A DNA stretch of 64,000 nucleotides from Saccharothrix longispora (GTDB lineage: Bacteria > Actinomycetota > Actinomycetes > Mycobacteriales > Pseudonocardiaceae), in NCBI RefSeq assembly GCF_030852425.1, contig NZ_NSDM01000018.1, positions 62,001 to 126,000 of the forward strand, written 5' to 3'. Made by a program: the position numbers and the translations under genes. Shown piece after piece: positions 61,442-64,000 of this stretch. Under the pieces are notes generated by a model. The model did no database searches. It was not told the origin of the DNA and saw only the letters and a list, made by a program, of their open reading frames with translations. The first letter of the stretch is position 1. Each line of letters starts with the position of its first letter.

Positions 61442-64000
61442 GTGCTGTTCGACCGTGACAGCGAGATCGCCCGCCTGAGCCGCGCCGTGACCGACGCCGC
61501 GGCCGGGCGCGGCTCCCTGCTCGTGATCACCGGCCCGATCGGAGCGGGGCGCACCGCGCTGCTCGACGCCGTGCGCCCGCAGGCCGCCCGGGAGGGCGCC
61601 CACGTCGTGGAGGCAGTCGCCGCGCGGGCCGAGCGCGCGTTCCCCGCCGGGGTGCTGCGGCAGCTGGCCGAGCCGCTCACCGCGGACCTCACCGCCGACG
61701 AGCGCGACCGCGTCGCGGCGGGGATCGCGGACTTCCTGCACCCGGTGTTCGCGAACGGGGGGGCAGCACCGCGCGCGGGGTACCCCGCGTCCGCCTCCCA
61801 CGCCGTGCTGCACGGCTTTCGGCACCTGGTGTCCGTGGCCGGTGGACGTCGACCGCTGGTGCTCGTCGTGGACGACCTCCAGTGGGCCGACGTGGAGTCG
61901 CTGCGCTGCCTCGCCTACCTCGTGCACCGCCTCGACGGTCTGCGGGTCGCCGTGGTCGTCGCGGTGCGCGACGGCCTGCCCCGGTCGGGCTCCGAATCCG
62001 TGTGGGCGGTCGTGCAAGGCGCGGCGGACGTGCTGGTGCCGCGTCCCCTGTCGTCCGCCGGTGTGCGGGGCCTGGTGCGGGAGGTGTTCGGCGAGGACTG
62101 CGGTGACCGGTTCGCCGCCGCGTGCCTGGAGGTGTCCCGGGGCGTGCCGTTGATCGCGCGCGCGGTGGTGGACGAGCTGGCGGAGTCGGGTGTGCGGCCG
62201 GTCGACGACGCGGTGCGGGAGGTGCTCGCCTGCCTGCCGTCGCAGCTGTGCGAGTGGTACGGCACCAGGTTGGCGGAGTTCCCCGGCGCGGTGCGGTCGT
62301 ACGCGGTCGCGGCGGGTCTCCTCGGTGACGCGGCCGAGCCGGAGCTGATCGGTGGGCTGACCCGCCTCGACCCCGCGGAACTCGCCGCCGCCGCACGCGC
62401 CCTGCACGCCGCGGGGGTGCTGGTGCCGGACCGGCTCCCCCGCTTCGTCCACCCGGTCGTCCGCGAGGCCGTGCTGCGGTCCCTCGAACCGGCGGACGAG
62501 GAGGGCCTGCACGTCGCGGCCGCGAAGGTCCTGCACCGGGCCGGCCGACCGGCCGAGGAGGTGGCGGCGCACCTGCTGGCCGTGCCGTCGTTCCAGGACG
62601 TGTGGGTCGTGGACTCGCTGCGTGACGCCGCCCGCGCCGCCGTGCACCGGGGTGCGCGCGACCAGGCCGCCCGCGTGCTGCGCCGCGCCCTGTTCGACAC
62701 GCCCGTGCAGACCGCGCAGCGCGGTGAGCTGCTGGTCGAGCTGGCTGAGGTGGAAAGCGCCGCCACGCCCGTCGCGGCGACCCGTCACCTGCTGGAGGCC
62801 CTGCCCCTCCTGCGGTCGGCCACCGCCCGCGCGACCACGCTCGCCCGTGCCGCGACCACCTGCCTGCGGGCAGCGCCGGACGAGTTCGCGGACGCGGCGC
62901 GCGCCGTGCTGGCCGACGACGTGCTGCACCCGGAACTGCGGCTGCGCGTGGAGGCGCGGCTGTTCCTGATCACCGACGACGACCCGCGCCGCCTCGCGGA
63001 CGCGGTGCGCCGGGCGCAGGAGGCGGACCCGCGGGCGCTCGCCGCGACGTCCGGCGGTCGGGAACTGTCCGCGGTACTGCTGCGCGCCGCCGCCCTCACG
63101 GGCCGTTCCTCCCGCGACGACGTGGTGCGCGACGCGACGCTGCTGATGCGCGAGATGACACCCGAGGACCCGCGCCTGCCCGACACGGCCGCCTTGCTGA
63201 CCGAGGTGTTCGTCCTCGCGGACCGCCCGCTCGACGCGGCCCCCCTGTCGGCGCTCGCGGCCCAGTACGCGCGCGACCACCGGGTGCCGGACGCCGCCGC
63301 CACCATCGCCGTCGCTTCGGCGTTGAGGCTGCTCGCCCAAGGGTTCGTCGGCCAGGCCGACGACCTCCTGGCGTCCGTCGGGCGGGAACCGTCCGCCACC
63401 GGGACCACCACGGGGCTGCTGCTCGGCGCGGCGGTGCTGCACCTGCCCGACCCGCGGCGCGCGCACCACCTGCTGCGCACCGACCCGGAACGCCCCGAGC
63501 ACCCGGCCGCGACCGCCCTGGGGCAGGCCCTGCGCGCCTTGGCCCCGCAGGGCGACGAGCCGGCGTCGACCAGGGTGGAGCGCCTGCTCGACTGCGGTCG
63601 CCGGTTGGAGCGCGCCGGGTGGACCAACCCGGCGGTGCTCGCGTGGCGCTCGTACGCCGCGACCCTGCTCCACGGGCTCGGCGACACCGACGCCGCGCTC
63701 GTCCTCGTCGAAGCCGAACTGGCGGCGGCGCGGACGTGGGGTGGACCGGTCGCGATCGGCCGCGCCCTTCGCGCGCTCGGCTCGGTGCTGCCGGACGAGG
63801 ACGCGGCCGTGCGGTCGACCAGGGAGGCACTGGAGGTGCTGCGCCGCACCGACCACCGGTGGGAGGTGGCGCTCACCGAGGCGCAGCTCGCCCGGGCGCT
63901 CCAGCGGTCGCGACCGGAGGAGGCCGCCGCGCTCGCCGCCCGGGCCAGGGCGGCAGCCGCCGAGTACGGCGTCCGCCAACCCGCCGACCAGGTCCCGGCG
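61442..64000 (+). CDS. LAL-type LuxR regulator 3, incomplete at window end, Walker A lysine replaced by Arg
   Basis: At least 853 residues, open to the last base of the window, starting at a GTG three bases after the second regulator. The P-loop is VITGPIGAGRTALLDAV with Arg37 in place of Lys. Walker B is PLVLVVDDLQWADVESLRCL. The middle holds TPR-like helical repeats (RDAARAAVHRGARDQAARVL; RHLLEALPLLRSATARATTL). The C-terminal HTH lies beyond 64000 and is assumed from the family. Together with the two upstream genes it forms a tandem set. Confidence 0.8.
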   Translation, partial: MLFDRDSEIARLSRAVTDAAAGRGSLLVITGPIGAGRTALLDAVRPQAAREGAHVVEAVAARAERAFPAGVLRQLAEPLTADLTADERDRVAAGIADFLHPVFANGGAAPRAGYPASASHAVLHGFRHLVSVAGGRRPLVLVVDDLQWADVESLRCLAYLVHRLDGLRVAVVVAVRDGLPRSGSESVWAVVQGAADVLVPRPLSSAGVRGLVREVFGEDCGDRFAAACLEVSRGVPLIARAVVDELAESGVRPVDDAVREVLACLPSQLCEWYGTRLAEFPGAVRSYAVAAGLLGDAAEPELIGGLTRLDPAELAAAARALHAAGVLVPDRLPRFVHPVVREAVLRSLEPADEEGLHVAAAKVLHRAGRPAEEVAAHLLAVPSFQDVWVVDSLRDAARAAVHRGARDQAARVLRRALFDTPVQTAQRGELLVELAEVESAATPVAATRHLLEALPLLRSATARATTLARAATTCLRAAPDEFADAARAVLADDVLHPELRLRVEARLFLITDDDPRRLADAVRRAQEADPRALAATSGGRELSAVLLRAAALTGRSSRDDVVRDATLLMREMTPEDPRLPDTAALLTEVFVLADRPLDAAPLSALAAQYARDHRVPDAAATIAVASALRLLAQGFVGQADDLLASVGREPSATGTTTGLLLGAAVLHLPDPRRAHHLLRTDPERPEHPAATALGQALRALAPQGDEPASTRVERLLDCGRRLERAGWTNPAVLAWRSYAATLLHGLGDTDAALVLVEAELAAARTWGGPVAIGRALRALGSVLPDEDAAVRSTREALEVLRRTDHRWEVALTEAQLARALQRSRPEEAAALAARARAAAAEYGVRQPADQVPA

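Noticed and set aside
56467-63979. Very long minus-strand frames antisense to the LuxR trio
   Set aside because: Ser/Ala/Arg-biased shadows; the plus strand carries P-loop and HTH motifs.
56039-64000. Calling a biosynthetic gene cluster from the methyltransferase and LuxR genes
   Set aside because: No core synthase or other biosynthetic enzyme is present in the window; this would be speculation.

Overview
The window is very GC-rich DNA with strong G/C preference at third codon positions, many GTG starts and stop-start overlaps. It carries actinomycete-typical families: SpoIIE phosphatases, MEDS and STAS proteins, LuxR regulators of the LAL type, a helicase-associated/WYL protein and a WGxxGxxG protein. 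It looks like a large-genome filamentous actinomycete, probably of the Pseudonocardiales (Saccharothrix/Actinosynnema/Lentzea-like). The genus is an inference from recalled similarity, not a search.

Layout. (1) 1-1065: wreckage of IS5- and IS630-type transposases, ending in a solitary copy of the inverted repeat that bounds an IS further along. (2) 1256-19864: one tightly coupled seven-gene operon of uncharacterised genes. It encodes two paralogous trypsin-like proteases with a shared extra C-terminal module, a 1533-residue beta-rich (DUF6603-like) protein ending in Kelch repeats, a separate Kelch protein, and three proteins of 1022, 1644 and 593 residues. None has a visible signal peptide. 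This is the strongest candidate for an undescribed system. (3) 19865-29825: a degraded accessory region with an integrase pseudogene, a frameshifted hypothetical gene, an intact helicase-associated/WYL protein, an IS3 element inserted near the 3' end of a small gene, a membrane protein, and a 1.18-kb IS with long perfect terminal repeats. That IS cuts off the N-terminus of a serine recombinase whose 3' end runs into a tRNA-Leu(GAG), as expected at an integration site. (4) 29826-32404: decayed DNA, an ABC-transporter fusion remnant and two very strong hairpins.

(5) 32405-49017: a concentration of partner-switching and stress-signalling genes. There are three SpoIIE-type phosphatases (two with their own HATPase domain), a STAS protein, a MEDS-STAS and a MEDS-HATPase pair, a stand-alone HATPase and a stand-alone receiver. 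Between them lie an acyl-CoA dehydrogenase-like gene coupled to one phosphatase, a WGxxGxxG protein with a 39-residue membrane peptide, a DUF551-like protein and several remnants. (6) 49318-55396: a small secreted protein; an exported Rhs/YD-repeat protein with a short hydrophobic tail, directly followed by a two-TM small protein; and a SAM methyltransferase. (7) 56039-64000: three tandem LAL-type LuxR regulators, the last running off the window. Their Walker A lysine is present in the first, His in the second and Arg in the third.

How genes may work together. The seven-gene operon is translationally coupled almost throughout, so its products are probably made together and may form one assembly with processing proteases. 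The SpoIIE/STAS/HATPase/MEDS genes fit a sigma-factor partner-switching network, though no sigma factor lies in the window. Many broken genes carry single-base frameshifts; some could be sequencing errors, but the TIR-bounded insertions and deletion fusions show real decay between about 20 and 32 kb.
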